NCBI RefSeq assembly: GCF_017086365.1
Contig: NZ_CP070969.1
Span: 1,116,001-1,180,000, forward strand
DNA: 64,000 bases
Direction of reading: 5' to 3'
DNA from: Paenibacillus tianjinensis
GTDB lineage: Bacteria > Bacillota > Bacilli > Paenibacillales > Paenibacillaceae
In this document: positions 1 through 8,610 of the stretch, in pieces
Position numbering within the stretch: the stretch's first letter is position 1
How the letters are laid out: each line of letters opens with the position of its first letter
Program-made: the position numbers and the translations under genes
The notes under the pieces: generated by a model
Told to the model about the DNA's origin: nothing
Seen by the model: the letters and a program-made list of their open reading frames with translations, nothing else
Databases searched by the model: none

Positions 1-552
1 CAGGCAGCGCAGCTGTTTGTCCAGAAGGGGTATGCCGCTGTAACCATGAATGAGGTCTGCACTGCGGCTAAAGTAAGCAAAGGAAGCCTGTACCACCATT
101 TTCCCAGCAAGGATGAGCTGTTTCTATATGTGGTCGAAGATGATACGGAGCAGTGGCTCTCGGAGTGGGAAGAGATAAAAAGCAGACTCAGCGGGGTCGA
201 AGAACGCCTTTATGCGCTGGGTGAGCATTACGCGAATGATTTTCAGAATCCGCTAATCCGCGGACTTGAGGAATATGCAAGGTCCCGTACCCACTCGGAT
301 GAGATTTATGAGCGGCTCTCACAGCTGTATGAATCCGGGGCATCGGCCTGCCGTAATCTGCTCAAGGAAGGTATGGACTCAGGCTACCTGATTCAGAAGG
401 ATCTGGATCATTATGTTGTGATTGTCAGCGGCATGCTGGAAGGGATCGGCAGAGTCAGCGAAATTACAGCACCGTCGGAGGGACCGGCAGAGATTAAGAA
501 GGTTTACCGGGATGCTATCAGCCTGCTGCTGCAGGGAATGCGTGCCAGATAG
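1..552 (+). CDS. TetR/AcrR family transcriptional regulator (5' end outside window)
   Basis: The frame is open from the first base, so the true start lies upstream and 183 residues are visible. The helix-turn-helix of TetR repressors is clear near the start: residues reading VTMNEVCTAAKVSKGSLYHH followed by FPSKDELF, the usual TetR recognition helix and start of helix 4. The rest is the ligand-binding half, which diverges too much in this family to name a ligand. A divergence-free layout follows: the MFS pump gene starts 204 bp downstream on the same strand, and the gap holds a palindrome typical of TetR operators. I infer that this protein represses the pump and perhaps itself. Family call is firm; the ligand is unknown. 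Confidence 0.93.
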   Translation, partial: QAAQLFVQKGYAAVTMNEVCTAAKVSKGSLYHHFPSKDELFLYVVEDDTEQWLSEWEEIKSRLSGVEERLYALGEHYANDFQNPLIRGLEEYARSRTHSDEIYERLSQLYESGASACRNLLKEGMDSGYLIQKDLDHYVVIVSGMLEGIGRVSEITAPSEGPAEIKKVYRDAISLLLQGMRAR

Positions 553-622
553 CTATTAAGAAGCTTACAGTAAAGGACCGGAATAAAGGCCATTTGCAAA
601 GGAGCTTCTCATGTCCTTAATT

Positions 623-640
623 AGACCGGATGGTCGGTCT
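623..640. promoter_or_regulatory. Putative TetR-type operator between regulator and MFS pump
   Basis: The sequence AGACCGGATGGTCGGTCT is an inverted repeat with AGACCG and CGGTCT arms around a 6-bp centre. GACCG/CGGTC arms resemble known operators of TetR-family efflux regulators. A possible -10 (TATATT, 641-646) abuts its right edge, so a bound repressor would block transcription of the MFS gene. Confidence 0.6.
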
Positions 641-756
641 TATATTGCGGGTGAGATTTTTTTGAAGCTATAGGAATGGCATCTGGCGGATAAGCGGATA
701 TTGAACATGGGAAATTTTTTTTGCATAACTGAATGTGTTATTACGGAGGGAATACA

Positions 757-1962
757 ATGTCACTATTGTTAAGAAACCGCGGCGCGATGCTGATGCTGAT
801 GATTAGTATATTTTTGACCTTTACCGGGATTGGCCTGGTTGTTCCGATTCTGCCGACTTACATGAACGAGCTGCATATCGGTGGCAGTGTCGTAGGAATG
901 CTGGTGGCTGCATTTTCGCTGACCCAGCTGATCGTGTCGCCTCTAGCCGGCAGGCTGTCTGACCGGACGGGCCGCAAAAGAATTATTGTTCTGGGACTGA
1001 TAGTTTTTGCGTTCTCCGAGCTGGCCTTTGGGGTAGCCCATCAGCCGTGGATGCTGTTCGCGGCCCGGATGCTCGGCGGCATCGGAGCGGCAATGATTAT
1101 GCCGGCAGTTATGGCTTATGTGGCGGATACCACTTCCATGGATGAACGGGCCAGAGGTATGGGACTGATCAACGCGGCCATAACTACCGGGTTTATTATC
1201 GGACCGGGAATCGGCGGCTATCTGGCCGAGTTTGGCATCCGGGTACCGTTCTACGCGGCTGCTGTGGCGGCGGCTTTTGTAGCTGTTTTAACGTTTATTT
1301 TACTGCCGGAGTCACGTGCTGCTGCGGTTAATGACCCTGCTTCTGCACAGCAGAAGAGTGAGAGTCTTGTAGCCCAATTGCTGCGTTCTAATCGTGAACC
1401 GTATTTTATCGGACTGATTATTGTATTCGTCATGTCCTTCGGCCTTGCGAATTATGAAACAGTGTTTGGACTGTTCGTTGATCATAAATTCGGCTTTACC
1501 CCTAAGGATATCGCGTTTGTACTGACCTTTGGCTCGATTGCCGGTGCTGTAGTTCAGCTGACTGTCTTTAGCTGGATTCTGAACCGTTTTGGTGAAAACC
1601 GGGTGATCTCCGTGTGCCTGCTGGCTTCGGGTGTGTTCATTCTGCTGACCCTGTTTGTCCATGGGTATTTTGCCATCATGACCGTGACGTTCATCGTGTT
1701 CCTGGCCATGGATATCCTGCGCCCGGCTGTCGGCACACAGCTGTCCAAAATGGCTGGTGAGTCTCAGCAGGGCTTTGTGATGGGCATGAACTCTGCCTAC
1801 ACGAGTCTCGGCAACATTGCCGGTCCGATTGTGGCTGGAATTTTGTTTGATCTGGACATTAATTTTCCGTACGGTGCAGCTGCGCTTGTACTGGTTCTGT
1901 GCTTCCTGATGTCGCTTGGCACCGGTAAGCGGATGGCCCGGCGCAGTCTGCAGGCGAAATAA
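757..1962 (+). CDS. MFS drug-efflux-type transporter
   Basis: This 401-residue protein is a 12-helix major facilitator pump of the drug:proton antiporter type. The start at 757 is chosen because GGAGGG at 745-750 sits six bases ahead of it; an upstream in-frame ATG at 733 has no such site. Motif A (GRLSDRTGRKR, about residues 65-75) marks the loop between helices 2 and 3, and a motif-C-like GPGIGG stretch lies in helix 5, as in drug exporters. The length fits the Bmr/NorA size class. It follows the TetR gene and the palindrome at 623-640, so it is probably the repressed target. Substrate cannot be told from sequence. It acts in the cytoplasmic membrane. Confidence 0.88.
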   Translation: MSLLLRNRGAMLMLMISIFLTFTGIGLVVPILPTYMNELHIGGSVVGMLVAAFSLTQLIVSPLAGRLSDRTGRKRIIVLGLIVFAFSELAFGVAHQPWMLFAARMLGGIGAAMIMPAVMAYVADTTSMDERARGMGLINAAITTGFIIGPGIGGYLAEFGIRVPFYAAAVAAAFVAVLTFILLPESRAAAVNDPASAQQKSESLVAQLLRSNREPYFIGLIIVFVMSFGLANYETVFGLFVDHKFGFTPKDIAFVLTFGSIAGAVVQLTVFSWILNRFGENRVISVCLLASGVFILLTLFVHGYFAIMTVTFIVFLAMDILRPAVGTQLSKMAGESQQGFVMGMNSAYTSLGNIAGPIVAGILFDLDINFPYGAAALVLVLCFLMSLGTGKRMARRSLQAK

Positions 1963-2004
1963 ACATATGGCCGGGTGGTGTGGTGATGCAGTATCCGGCT
2001 TACT

Positions 2005-2032
2005 TTGGTACAGCGGCAATCTGTGATACTAT
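2005..2032 (+). promoter_or_regulatory. Candidate promoter of tex
   Basis: TTGGTA (2005-2010), a 16-bp spacer and TACTAT (2027-2032) form a sigma-A-like promoter; TG one base before the -10 gives an extended -10. It lies 51 bp ahead of the tex start codon. Confidence 0.5.
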
Positions 2033-2083
2033 TTTATATAGAAAAGTTATGATATTAGCACGTTTACGGAAAGAGGGATACTA

Positions 2084-4312
2084 TTGGCAGCAGAGAATAC
2101 GAATGCCGGTAATCAGCAGGAGGATGCGGCAATCCGGCAGGAACAGGAACTGATCCTCGCGGCAATTGCCAAGGAGCTGGGGATCAGCCTGAAGCAGGTG
2201 CGGACGACGGTAGGGCTTTTGGATGAAGGGAACACGATTCCGTTTATTGCGCGGTACCGCAAAGAAATGACCGGTGAGCTGGATGAAAACGCGCTTCGCG
2301 ATATTGAGGAACGGCTCGGTTACCTGCGCAATCTGGGAGACCGCAAGAAGGATGTTATCCGCAGCATTGAGGAGCAGGGCAAGCTGACACCGGAGCTGCA
2401 TCAGCAGATTATGAAGGCGGTCAAGCTACAGGAAGTAGAGGATCTGTATCGTCCGTTCAAGCAAAAGCGTAAGACAAGAGCGAGTGTGGCTAAGGAGAAA
2501 GGGCTGGAGCCGCTGGCGGATTGGGTAATGGAACAGCGCCGGCAGGGTTCTCCGCTCGAAGAGGCCGCTAAATATATAGATGCAGATAAAGGTGTGGAGA
2601 GTGCCGAGTTGGCGCTGCAGGGTGCGATGGATATTATCGCCGAGAACATTGCCGATGATCCGGAGATCCGTGCGTGGGTCCGCCAGTATACGGCCAGCCA
2701 AGGGATTCTGGTCTCGGAGGCCAAGGATGCCGCGCAGGAGAGTGTATATGAGAACTACTATAGTTACCGTGAACCGGTACATAAAATGCCGCCGCACCGT
2801 ATTCTCGCGATTAACCGCGGAGAACGGGAGGGTGTGCTGAAGGTCGGCATTGAGGTAGTCCCGGACAAGATTCATGCCTTCATCACGCGCAAGCTGATCA
2901 AAGGGCCATCCCCGGTCAAGGAGCTGCTGGAAGCCGTAACGGAGGATTCCTATAAACGGTTGATTGCCCCGTCGGTAGAGCGTGAGGTGCGCGGGGAAAT
3001 GACCGAGAAGGGCGAGACGCAGGCGATCTCGATCTTCTCGGGCAACCTGCGCAGTCTGCTGCTGCAGCCGCCGGTCAGAGGCCTGAGCGTGCTTGGCGTG
3101 GACCCGGCTTACCGCACCGGCTGCAAACTCGCTGTGGTGGACGACACCGGCAAGCTGCTGGAGGTGGCGGTCACGTATCCGACGCCGCCGAACAACAAGA
3201 AGAAGGAGGCGGCGGCCAAGTTCAAGGAGCTGATTGCCAAATACGGCATCCAGCTGATCGTCATCGGCAACGGTACCGGCTCGCGGGAGACGGAGCAGTT
3301 CACCGCGGAGGTCATCGCCGAGATCGGTGATCCGGAACTGGCGTACCTGATCGTTAACGAAGCGGGCGCCAGCGTCTATTCCGCCTCCAAGCTCGCGCAG
3401 GAGGAGTTCCCGGATCTGGATGTGGCTGAGCGCAGCGCCGCATCGATTGCCCGCCGCGTGCAGGATCCGCTGGCGGAGCTGGTGAAGATCGACCCGAAGG
3501 CGATCGGAGTCGGGCAATACCAGCATGACGTCTCCCAGAAGCATCTGGAAGAAAGCCTCAAGGCCGTCGTGGAATCGGCCGTTAACCATGTCGGCGTCGA
3601 CGTGAATACAGCTTCGCCGTCGCTGCTCTCGTATGTGGCGGGAGTTAACTCGACGATCGCCAAGAATATCGTGAAGTTCCGCGAGGAGAACGGCAAGTTC
3701 ACCACGCGCAAGGCACTGCAAAAGGTGCCGCGCCTCGGCGCGAAGTCCTATGAGCAGTGCATCGGGTTCCTGCGTATTCCTGAAGGGGAGAATACGCTGG
3801 ACCGTACGCCGATCCACCCGGAATCGTATCCGGTGGTCGACCGGCTGTTCCGGGAGCTCGGGCTGGACGTAGCGAAGCTAGGCAGCCGCGAGGTCGCGGC
3901 TGAGCTCGAAGCGCAGGATGCGGCTGAGCTCGCCGTGAAGCTGGATGTCGGCGTGCCTACGCTGCGCGACATCCTGGAGAGCCTGCAGCGCCCGGGCCGC
4001 GATCCGCGCGAGGAGCTGCCGCTGCCGATCTTCCGCACCGATGTGCTGAAGATCGAGGACCTCGTTCCCGGGATGGAGATGCAGGGAACCGTCCGCAACG
4101 TCATCGATTTCGGCGCCTTCGTCGACATCGGCATCAAGAACGACGGGCTGGTGCATATTTCCCAGCTTAGCGGCAGCTTCGTCAAGCATCCGATGGACGT
4201 TGTCTCTGTTGGAGACAACGTTACCGTCTGGGTGCTTGGCGTGGACCTCAAGAAAGGCCGGGTCAGCCTGACCATGCGCCAGCCGCGTGAGGTTGCCGGA
4301 AGCGTGAAATAG
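2084..4312 (+). CDS. tex: Tex-family RNA-binding transcriptional accessory protein
   Basis: The 742-residue product has the Tex layout: an N-terminal helical part (EIEERLGYL and VEDLYRPFKQKRKT regions), a YqgF/RNase-H-like fold starting at GVDPAYRTGCKLAVVD, a helix-hairpin-helix region (DVNTASPSLLSYVAGV and FTTRKALQKVPRLG), and a C-terminal S1 domain (GTVRNVIDFGAFVDIGIKND, DGLVHISQ) in the last 80 residues. Tex binds nucleic acid and affects transcription and ribosome-linked processes; its precise role varies between species. The start is TTG at 2084 after an AAAGAGGG site. The length is normal and all domains are present. The last third is more GC-rich than the first. Its terminator has been split by the IS4-type element downstream. 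Confidence 0.96.
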   Translation: MAAENTNAGNQQEDAAIRQEQELILAAIAKELGISLKQVRTTVGLLDEGNTIPFIARYRKEMTGELDENALRDIEERLGYLRNLGDRKKDVIRSIEEQGKLTPELHQQIMKAVKLQEVEDLYRPFKQKRKTRASVAKEKGLEPLADWVMEQRRQGSPLEEAAKYIDADKGVESAELALQGAMDIIAENIADDPEIRAWVRQYTASQGILVSEAKDAAQESVYENYYSYREPVHKMPPHRILAINRGEREGVLKVGIEVVPDKIHAFITRKLIKGPSPVKELLEAVTEDSYKRLIAPSVEREVRGEMTEKGETQAISIFSGNLRSLLLQPPVRGLSVLGVDPAYRTGCKLAVVDDTGKLLEVAVTYPTPPNNKKKEAAAKFKELIAKYGIQLIVIGNGTGSRETEQFTAEVIAEIGDPELAYLIVNEAGASVYSASKLAQEEFPDLDVAERSAASIARRVQDPLAELVKIDPKAIGVGQYQHDVSQKHLEESLKAVVESAVNHVGVDVNTASPSLLSYVAGVNSTIAKNIVKFREENGKFTTRKALQKVPRLGAKSYEQCIGFLRIPEGENTLDRTPIHPESYPVVDRLFRELGLDVAKLGSREVAAELEAQDAAELAVKLDVGVPTLRDILESLQRPGRDPREELPLPIFRTDVLKIEDLVPGMEMQGTVRNVIDFGAFVDIGIKNDGLVHISQLSGSFVKHPMDVVSVGDNVTVWVLGVDLKKGRVSLTMRQPREVAGSVK

Positions 4313-4380
4313 ATAGAACTGCGCTTGGCCAAATGTTTATGTGTGAAGAAGATTGAACAGCCAGAAATAGGCTGAAACAG

Positions 4381-4415
4381 AGGATGTTCCATTGACCGGG
4401 TAAGGGCGGTTAGGG
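4381..4415 (+). terminator. Left part of the tex terminator, interrupted by the IS element
   Basis: AGGATGTTCC (4381-4390) pairs with GGGACATCCT, which now lies at 6071-6080 beyond the IS, followed by TTTGTTGTT. An inner ACCG (4395-4398)/CGGT (4407-4410) pairing extends the stem. With the IS and one target copy removed, the two parts form a strong rho-independent terminator directly after tex. Confidence 0.7.
4406..4415. repeat. Target site duplication, left copy
   Basis: GCGGTTAGGG directly abuts the left inverted repeat and is repeated exactly at 6064-6073. Ten bases is a usual duplication length for IS4-family elements. Confidence 0.9.
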
Positions 4416-4466
4416 CAATGTCATTAAGATAAGCTCAAAGATAAGACTCGCAATAAAATGGAATCC

Positions 4467-4506
4467 AAAACGGCATGGGGAAAAGCCCTGTGTCGTTTGT
4501 TTTTTG
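4467..4506 (+). terminator. Hairpin terminator inside left end of the IS element
   Basis: AAACGGCATGGG pairs, with a few wobble pairs, with CCCTGTGTCGTTT and is followed by TGTTTTTTG on the plus strand. It faces transcription arriving from tex, whose own terminator is broken by the element. Confidence 0.55.
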
Positions 4507-4581
4507 TGCAAACAAGGAAAAAAGCGTACAACAAACAAAGCGCATAAAATATCCGCTTAAAAAATGTTCATATGAAATGAA

Positions 4582-5904
4582 TTATGCTACTCTGTAGACG
4601 AAGCTAACGACTGATTTCCAGCGGATTTTGCGCGTATTCTGCTGTCCTGGGCGAAGGGATCGAATCGGCAAAATGTTTTTTCGAATCAGTGCTTCGACAT
4701 CGGGCGGGGGTTCATCGTCCCGTGAGCGCAAGAAATGTCTACAAACATGAACGGCAACCGTGAAGTTGACTTGGTAAGGGTGGCGTTTATCCGTTTGGGA
4801 AATGACTACGTGCGAGGTAGTCATTTCAACGAAATTGTACAGGATCATTCTTGCGAATATCTCTTGGGCGATGGACTCTTGTTTCTTTGCGTGAAAACTC
4901 GTCAGTCCGACGGTATATTTTAAGGCCCTAAAAGAGGTTTCAATACCCCATCGCATGTTATAAATCGATTTGATCTCACCGGGTGGAAAATCAGCGGCAG
5001 AAAGATTCGTAATGACCGTTTCATAAACGCCGCTCGGCAGGATGAAACGAACTACCCGAAAGGAAATCGGGTAAAACAAGTTCTCCCGCAAATCCAAAAA
5101 ATCAAAGGTAGATGTGGAAGGGACGAACTTGTATATTTCGGGAAGAGCCTTGACTTCTTTGGTTTGTTTTTTGGTAAGTGTCAGATGAATGTCAATATCA
5201 AACGCTCCACCAGAGGGCAGGCACAATCCGGATAGAATACCATTCGAACTCAAATCCTTAACCCGGACAACATAGTTCCACCCTTTGCGTTCCATATGCG
5301 CAAAATTGTTGTAACTTTCATACCCTCGATCGGCGATAACAATCGTTTTTCCTTGAATCGGGGAACGGTCAACCATAGCAGCCAGCGCCTTTCCCTCGTT
5401 ACACAATCTTCGTGGCTGAACGATGGCATCTACGTAAAGTCTGTTGCATAAGTCATAGGCTGCGTTCAAATGCAGAAGGTTGTAGCCTTTCATATTCGGT
5501 TGACTTTGGAAATAGGTGTCCGTATCCGACCGGTCCGTTGCGATATGCAAATCCGAACCGTCAATGGCCAGTAATTGATACCCTCGGTAGCGCTTGATAT
5601 CCGTATAGGACTCTGTAAATTTGTGAAACAAGAATTCTACAGCAGAGGGCAGGATTTTATTCCTCTGCTGGACAAAAGCAGAAGTGGTTGCGGTGGATAC
5701 GTCGTAGCCCTGCGATTCCAAGAGTTCCTTATATAGGCTGTTTCCTCCCATAGAAATCAGGAGGTGCATAACCGTTTCAAAGGGCAGCTTTTTCTTTCGG
5801 GTAAAATCTTTTTCTGGGTTTTTGACAAAAGGTGCGGGTTCGGCTGACATTTCTCGGATGAGGGATGTCAGCGTTTCTTTTAGCGCATTTGCGTACTCAT
5901 TCAT
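4582..5904 (-). CDS. IS4-family DDE transposase
   Basis: The 440-residue protein catalyses cut-and-paste movement of the surrounding element. The DDE parts are visible: first Asp in LLAIDGSDLH, second Asp in VIADRGYES, and the Glu in the signature Y-x2-R-x3-E-x6-K, seen exactly as YNMRWGIETSFRALK. This YREK signature defines the IS4 family. The start codon at 5904 has AAGGAGG eight bases upstream on the minus strand. No frameshift or internal stop is present, so the enzyme should be functional. The gene fills most of the element between the inverted repeats. Confidence 0.95.
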   Translation of the reverse strand: MNEYANALKETLTSLIREMSAEPAPFVKNPEKDFTRKKKLPFETVMHLLISMGGNSLYKELLESQGYDVSTATTSAFVQQRNKILPSAVEFLFHKFTESYTDIKRYRGYQLLAIDGSDLHIATDRSDTDTYFQSQPNMKGYNLLHLNAAYDLCNRLYVDAIVQPRRLCNEGKALAAMVDRSPIQGKTIVIADRGYESYNNFAHMERKGWNYVVRVKDLSSNGILSGLCLPSGGAFDIDIHLTLTKKQTKEVKALPEIYKFVPSTSTFDFLDLRENLFYPISFRVVRFILPSGVYETVITNLSAADFPPGEIKSIYNMRWGIETSFRALKYTVGLTSFHAKKQESIAQEIFARMILYNFVEMTTSHVVISQTDKRHPYQVNFTVAVHVCRHFLRSRDDEPPPDVEALIRKNILPIRSLRPGQQNTRKIRWKSVVSFVYRVA

Positions 5905-5984
5905 TGGCGTAACCTCCTTGTTGTTTCAAGGGGCTTCGCCACACATTTTTATTTTTTTGTCAAGTCTTATTCTTCTTTTTGTGC

Positions 5985-6025
5985 AAAAAAAGAGCGGGCT
6001 ATCTTTTCGATAACCTGCTCTTTTT
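5985..6025. terminator. Bidirectional hairpin inside right end of the IS element
   Basis: AAAAAGAGCGGGCTATC and GATAACCTGCTCTTTTT form an imperfect stem with A- and T-runs on its two sides, so it can terminate in both directions. It lies upstream of the transposase gene and would shield it from outside read-through. Confidence 0.6.
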
Positions 6026-6063
6026 CATAATTTTTGGCTCTATGCTTTAACTTAATGACATTG

Positions 6064-6073
6064 GCGGTTAGGG
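6064..6073. repeat. Target site duplication, right copy
   Basis: GCGGTTAGGG follows the right inverted repeat and is identical to 4406-4415. It also carries part of the 3' arm of the interrupted tex terminator. Confidence 0.9.
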
Positions 6074-6171
6074 ACATCCTTTTGTTGTTCCGGCCTATCA
6101 CACTGTTACCGGAGAACCCGTGCCAGAGTGGAGCTTATTCACCGGTGATCACGGCGGCTTATGTCTTGGAC

Positions 6172-6197
6172 GTTTGATTCTCCTTAGAGACGGGTAA
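6172..6197 (+). promoter_or_regulatory. Candidate sigma-B-like promoter of the DUF5670 gene
   Basis: GTTTGA (6172-6177), a 14-base spacer and GGGTAA (6192-6197) resemble the general-stress sigma-B pattern GTTT..N12-15..GGGTAT. The start codon follows 41 bp later. Whether this organism has a sigma-B is not visible in the window. Confidence 0.45.
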
Positions 6198-6237
6198 GAT
6201 TAGACAAACAACCCTAAGGAGAAAGGAAGTAATTCTT

Positions 6238-6384
6238 ATGCTATGGGGATTAATCGGACTAGTTATTGTAGCATGGCTGTTAGGCTTTATCTTTAATGTG
6301 ATGGGCGGTCTTATTCATATTCTGCTCATTGTCGCGCTGGTGCTGTTTGTGGTCAACCTGTTCCGGGGCCGTTCCCGGAATTAG
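6238..6384 (+). CDS. Small two-helix membrane protein, Lmo0937/DUF5670 type
   Basis: This 48-residue hydrophobic protein starts MLWGLIGLVIVAWLLGF and ends in a basic LFRGRSRN tail. It has two short membrane segments (about 3-18 and 25-42) separated by a Gly-Gly turn, the pattern of the Lmo0937/DUF5670 family of small Firmicute membrane proteins. No function is established. AGGAGAAAGGAAG at about 6217-6229 provides the ribosome binding site. A sigma-B-like promoter precedes it and a strong terminator follows, so it is a single-gene unit, possibly stress induced. Confidence 0.82.
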   Translation: MLWGLIGLVIVAWLLGFIFNVMGGLIHILLIVALVLFVVNLFRGRSRN

Positions 6385-6428
6385 CAGATACCCTTCAGAT
6401 TATAAGTTACAGCGGGCTTAACCCGTTA

Positions 6429-6472
6429 AGAACTACGGTCTCTTGCAAACTAGAGGCTGCAGTTCTTTTTTT
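6429..6472 (+). terminator. Rho-independent terminator after the DUF5670 gene
   Basis: A 15-bp stem (AGAACTACGGTCTCT with AGAGGCTGCAGTTCT, one mismatch and two wobble pairs) encloses an 8-base loop and is followed by a T7 run. Confidence 0.9.
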
Positions 6473-6538
6473 ACATTAGAAAGTACAATATCATTTACTT
6501 ATTGTAGTATTTAATAAAATCAACCATGGGGTGAGGAA

Positions 6539-7690
6539 ATGAGAGAGAAGACCTTTGTACTGGCACCGGACTCCTTCAAAGAGAGCATGAGCGCCAAGGA
6601 AGTCTGCGTTGCAATGGAAAAAGGGCTGCGGAAGGTTTATCCCGAAGCTGAATATATTCATGTTCCGATGGCGGATGGCGGGGAAGGGACGGTGCAGTCA
6701 CTTGTGGATGCTTCCGGCGGGCAGATGTATTCGAAGGAAGTGACGGGACCGCTGGGACAACCGGTTACTGCACAGTATGGTATTATGGGCGACGGCCTGA
6801 CAGCAGCCATTGAGATGGCATCGGCCAGCGGAATCCAGCTCGTAGACAAGGCGGACCGCAATCCGCTGATCACCACCACCTATGGCACCGGCGAACTAAT
6901 CAAGGAATGTCTCGACCGGGGGATCCGCAGCATCATTATCGGCATAGGCGGCAGTGCGACGAATGACGGAGGCACAGGGATGGCTGAGGCGCTCGGGGCA
7001 AAATTCCTTGATGCCGAAGGAAACGAGCTTCCGCGCGGAGGCGGCAGTCTGGGCCGGCTGGCCAGCATTGATATCTCGGCGCTTGATGAGCGGCTGCAGC
7101 AGGTTCAGCTGATGGTGGCCTGTGATGTGACGAATCCGCTGTGCGGGCAGCGGGGCGCATCTGTTGTATTCGGGCCGCAAAAAGGCGCTACGCCTGAGCG
7201 GGTCCGGCAGCTTGATGCCAACCTGGCACACTATGCGGACGTTGTAAAAGAGCAGCTGGGCAAGGACGTCCGCGACCTGCCGGGAGCAGGGGCTGCCGGA
7301 GGACTTGGTGCGGGACTTATGATCTTTACACAGGCGGTTCTGCAGCGGGGGATCGAGATTGTGATCGAGTATACCGGACTTAAGCAAAAGCTGGCTGCTG
7401 CCGATCTGGTATTCACCGGTGAAGGCGGTATGGACTTCCAGACCAAGTTCGGCAAAACACCTTACGGCGTTGCCTCCACCGCCAAAGCCAGCGGCAAAAG
7501 GGTCATTTCGCTGGCCGGCTACATCGGCGAAGGCATTGATACGCTGTATGCTGAAGGCATCGATGCGATCTTCGGCATCGTTCCCGGCGCGGGCGATCTG
7601 GAACAGCTGCTGAAGGACGGTCCGGCCAATGTCGAACGGACCTGTGAGAATATCGCCAGAGTGCTGAGGCTAAGCGAAGAAGCACCGTAA
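6539..7690 (+). CDS. glxK: Glycerate 2-kinase (GK-I type)
   Basis: The 383-residue protein matches the glycerate kinase family that phosphorylates D-glycerate with ATP in glyoxylate and sugar-acid breakdown. Family marks are the start VLAPDSFKESMSAKE, ADGGEGT at about 46, GIGGSATNDGG near 136, ACDVTNPLCG near 195, GAGAAGGLGAG near 247 and FTGEGGMDFQTKFGKTP near 297. The length is typical. GTGAGG precedes the ATG. It stands alone between a terminator and a lipoprotein gene, so there is no operon context for a specific catabolic route. Confidence 0.93.
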   Translation: MREKTFVLAPDSFKESMSAKEVCVAMEKGLRKVYPEAEYIHVPMADGGEGTVQSLVDASGGQMYSKEVTGPLGQPVTAQYGIMGDGLTAAIEMASASGIQLVDKADRNPLITTTYGTGELIKECLDRGIRSIIIGIGGSATNDGGTGMAEALGAKFLDAEGNELPRGGGSLGRLASIDISALDERLQQVQLMVACDVTNPLCGQRGASVVFGPQKGATPERVRQLDANLAHYADVVKEQLGKDVRDLPGAGAAGGLGAGLMIFTQAVLQRGIEIVIEYTGLKQKLAAADLVFTGEGGMDFQTKFGKTPYGVASTAKASGKRVISLAGYIGEGIDTLYAEGIDAIFGIVPGAGDLEQLLKDGPANVERTCENIARVLRLSEEAP

Positions 7691-7826
7691 CGGGCACGGG
7701 CATCAGGTAAAGACCCTCATCTGAACAAAATTATAAATGACCTCCGATTTTTGTTGTACATTTTTAGCAACCTTATCCAGATTTAACCGTCTATTGATTA
7801 TAGCCATAACGATAAGGAGGGATTTC

Positions 7827-8594
7827 ATGCACACTGCAAGAACATTAGGCAGAGTGGCGCTGACAGCAGCGATGCTGGTCCTTGCCGCCTGCAGCAATAC
7901 TCCTGCAGCAGAACCGGACACTACGGCTACCCCTGCACAGACCGCACAGACTCAGATTGAACCGACTTCCAGCCCTTCAGAAAGTACCCCGCCGGAGAGT
8001 CAGCCCCCGGCTTCTTCGGCACCATCAGCTACGGCATCCATAGCACCGGCGGAACCTGTAGAACCTGTAGAACCTGAAGAGGGAATGCCTCCAACGGCGC
8101 TGGAATCGGCGAAGACGGTAATGAGAGCACTGAAAAACGGCAACATGGACACTTTGTCCGACTGGGTGTCCCGCGATAAAGGCGTACGGTTTTCACCGTA
8201 TGCTTATGTAGATACTACAAAGGATCTGGTATTTAACCAGGAGGAAATAAAGGACTTGATGAAGGACCCGACCAAGCGGGTATGGAGAGAATTTGCAGGA
8301 TCCGGCGACCTCATTGAGTTGACCTTTGCGGAGTATTACAAGAAATTTGTGTATGATGCAGACTTTATGAATAAGGCGGAGATTGCCTTGAATAAAGGTC
8401 TGGGCCAGGGGACAACGATAAACAACCTTAATGAGGTATACCCTGCTGACCGCTATGATTTTGTTGAATACCATATCAGCGGCCTGGATCCGAAATATGA
8501 GGGAATGGACTGGCGCAGCCTGCGGCTGGTCTTTGAGAAGATCGGGCAAGATCATGCACTTGTGGGCATTATACACGATCAATGGACACCCTAA
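7827..8594 (+). CDS. Putative lipoprotein of unknown function
   Basis: A start at 7827 is chosen because AAGGAGGG lies just upstream; the longer reading from 7737 has none. The 255-residue product begins with a lipoprotein signal peptide ending in LAAC (about residues 19-22), so it should be exported and lipid-anchored. Residues 25-90 form a low-complexity linker rich in Thr, Pro, Ser and Ala, with two exact copies of EPVEPV-like units, suited to crossing the wall. The C-terminal part is a compact domain (SAKTVMRALKNGNMDTLSDWVS through VGIIHDQWTP) resembling other small secreted Bacillales domains, but I do not recognise it. Confidence 0.85.
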   Translation: MHTARTLGRVALTAAMLVLAACSNTPAAEPDTTATPAQTAQTQIEPTSSPSESTPPESQPPASSAPSATASIAPAEPVEPVEPEEGMPPTALESAKTVMRALKNGNMDTLSDWVSRDKGVRFSPYAYVDTTKDLVFNQEEIKDLMKDPTKRVWREFAGSGDLIELTFAEYYKKFVYDADFMNKAEIALNKGLGQGTTINNLNEVYPADRYDFVEYHISGLDPKYEGMDWRSLRLVFEKIGQDHALVGIIHDQWTP

Positions 8595-8610
8595 GAATGG
8601 ATCAACAATA

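Larger units (their letters stand above)
4416..6063. mobile_element. Complete IS4-family insertion sequence, 1648 bp
   Basis: The element is bounded by inverted repeats, CAATGTCATTAAG at 4416-4428 and its complement at 6051-6063; with one mismatch the match extends to 17 bp (ending ATAA versus TTAA). Perfect 10-bp target duplications flank it. It encodes one intact transposase on the minus strand. Hairpins with T-runs lie inside both ends (about 4467-4506 and 5985-6025) and would stop outside transcription from entering the transposase gene. Intact ends, intact gene and identical duplications point to a recent and possibly still active insertion. Confidence 0.93.

Noticed and set aside
1312..2019. 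Long minus-strand frame of 235 codons
   Set aside because: It lies wholly opposite the MFS gene, lacks a recognisable motif or ribosome binding site, and mirrors the codon bias of the sense gene.
2426..3817. 463-codon minus-strand frame opposite tex
   Set aside because: A shadow of GC-rich tex codons: Arg/Leu/His-rich, no family marks, and tex is certain on the other strand.
6072..6197. Open frame right of the IS reading HPFVVPAYHTVTGEPVPEWS
   Set aside because: It looks protein-like for 40 codons, but an in-frame TAG at 6069 lies in the target duplication, there is no start with a ribosome binding site, and the stretch overlaps the tex terminator arm and the sigma-B-like promoter.
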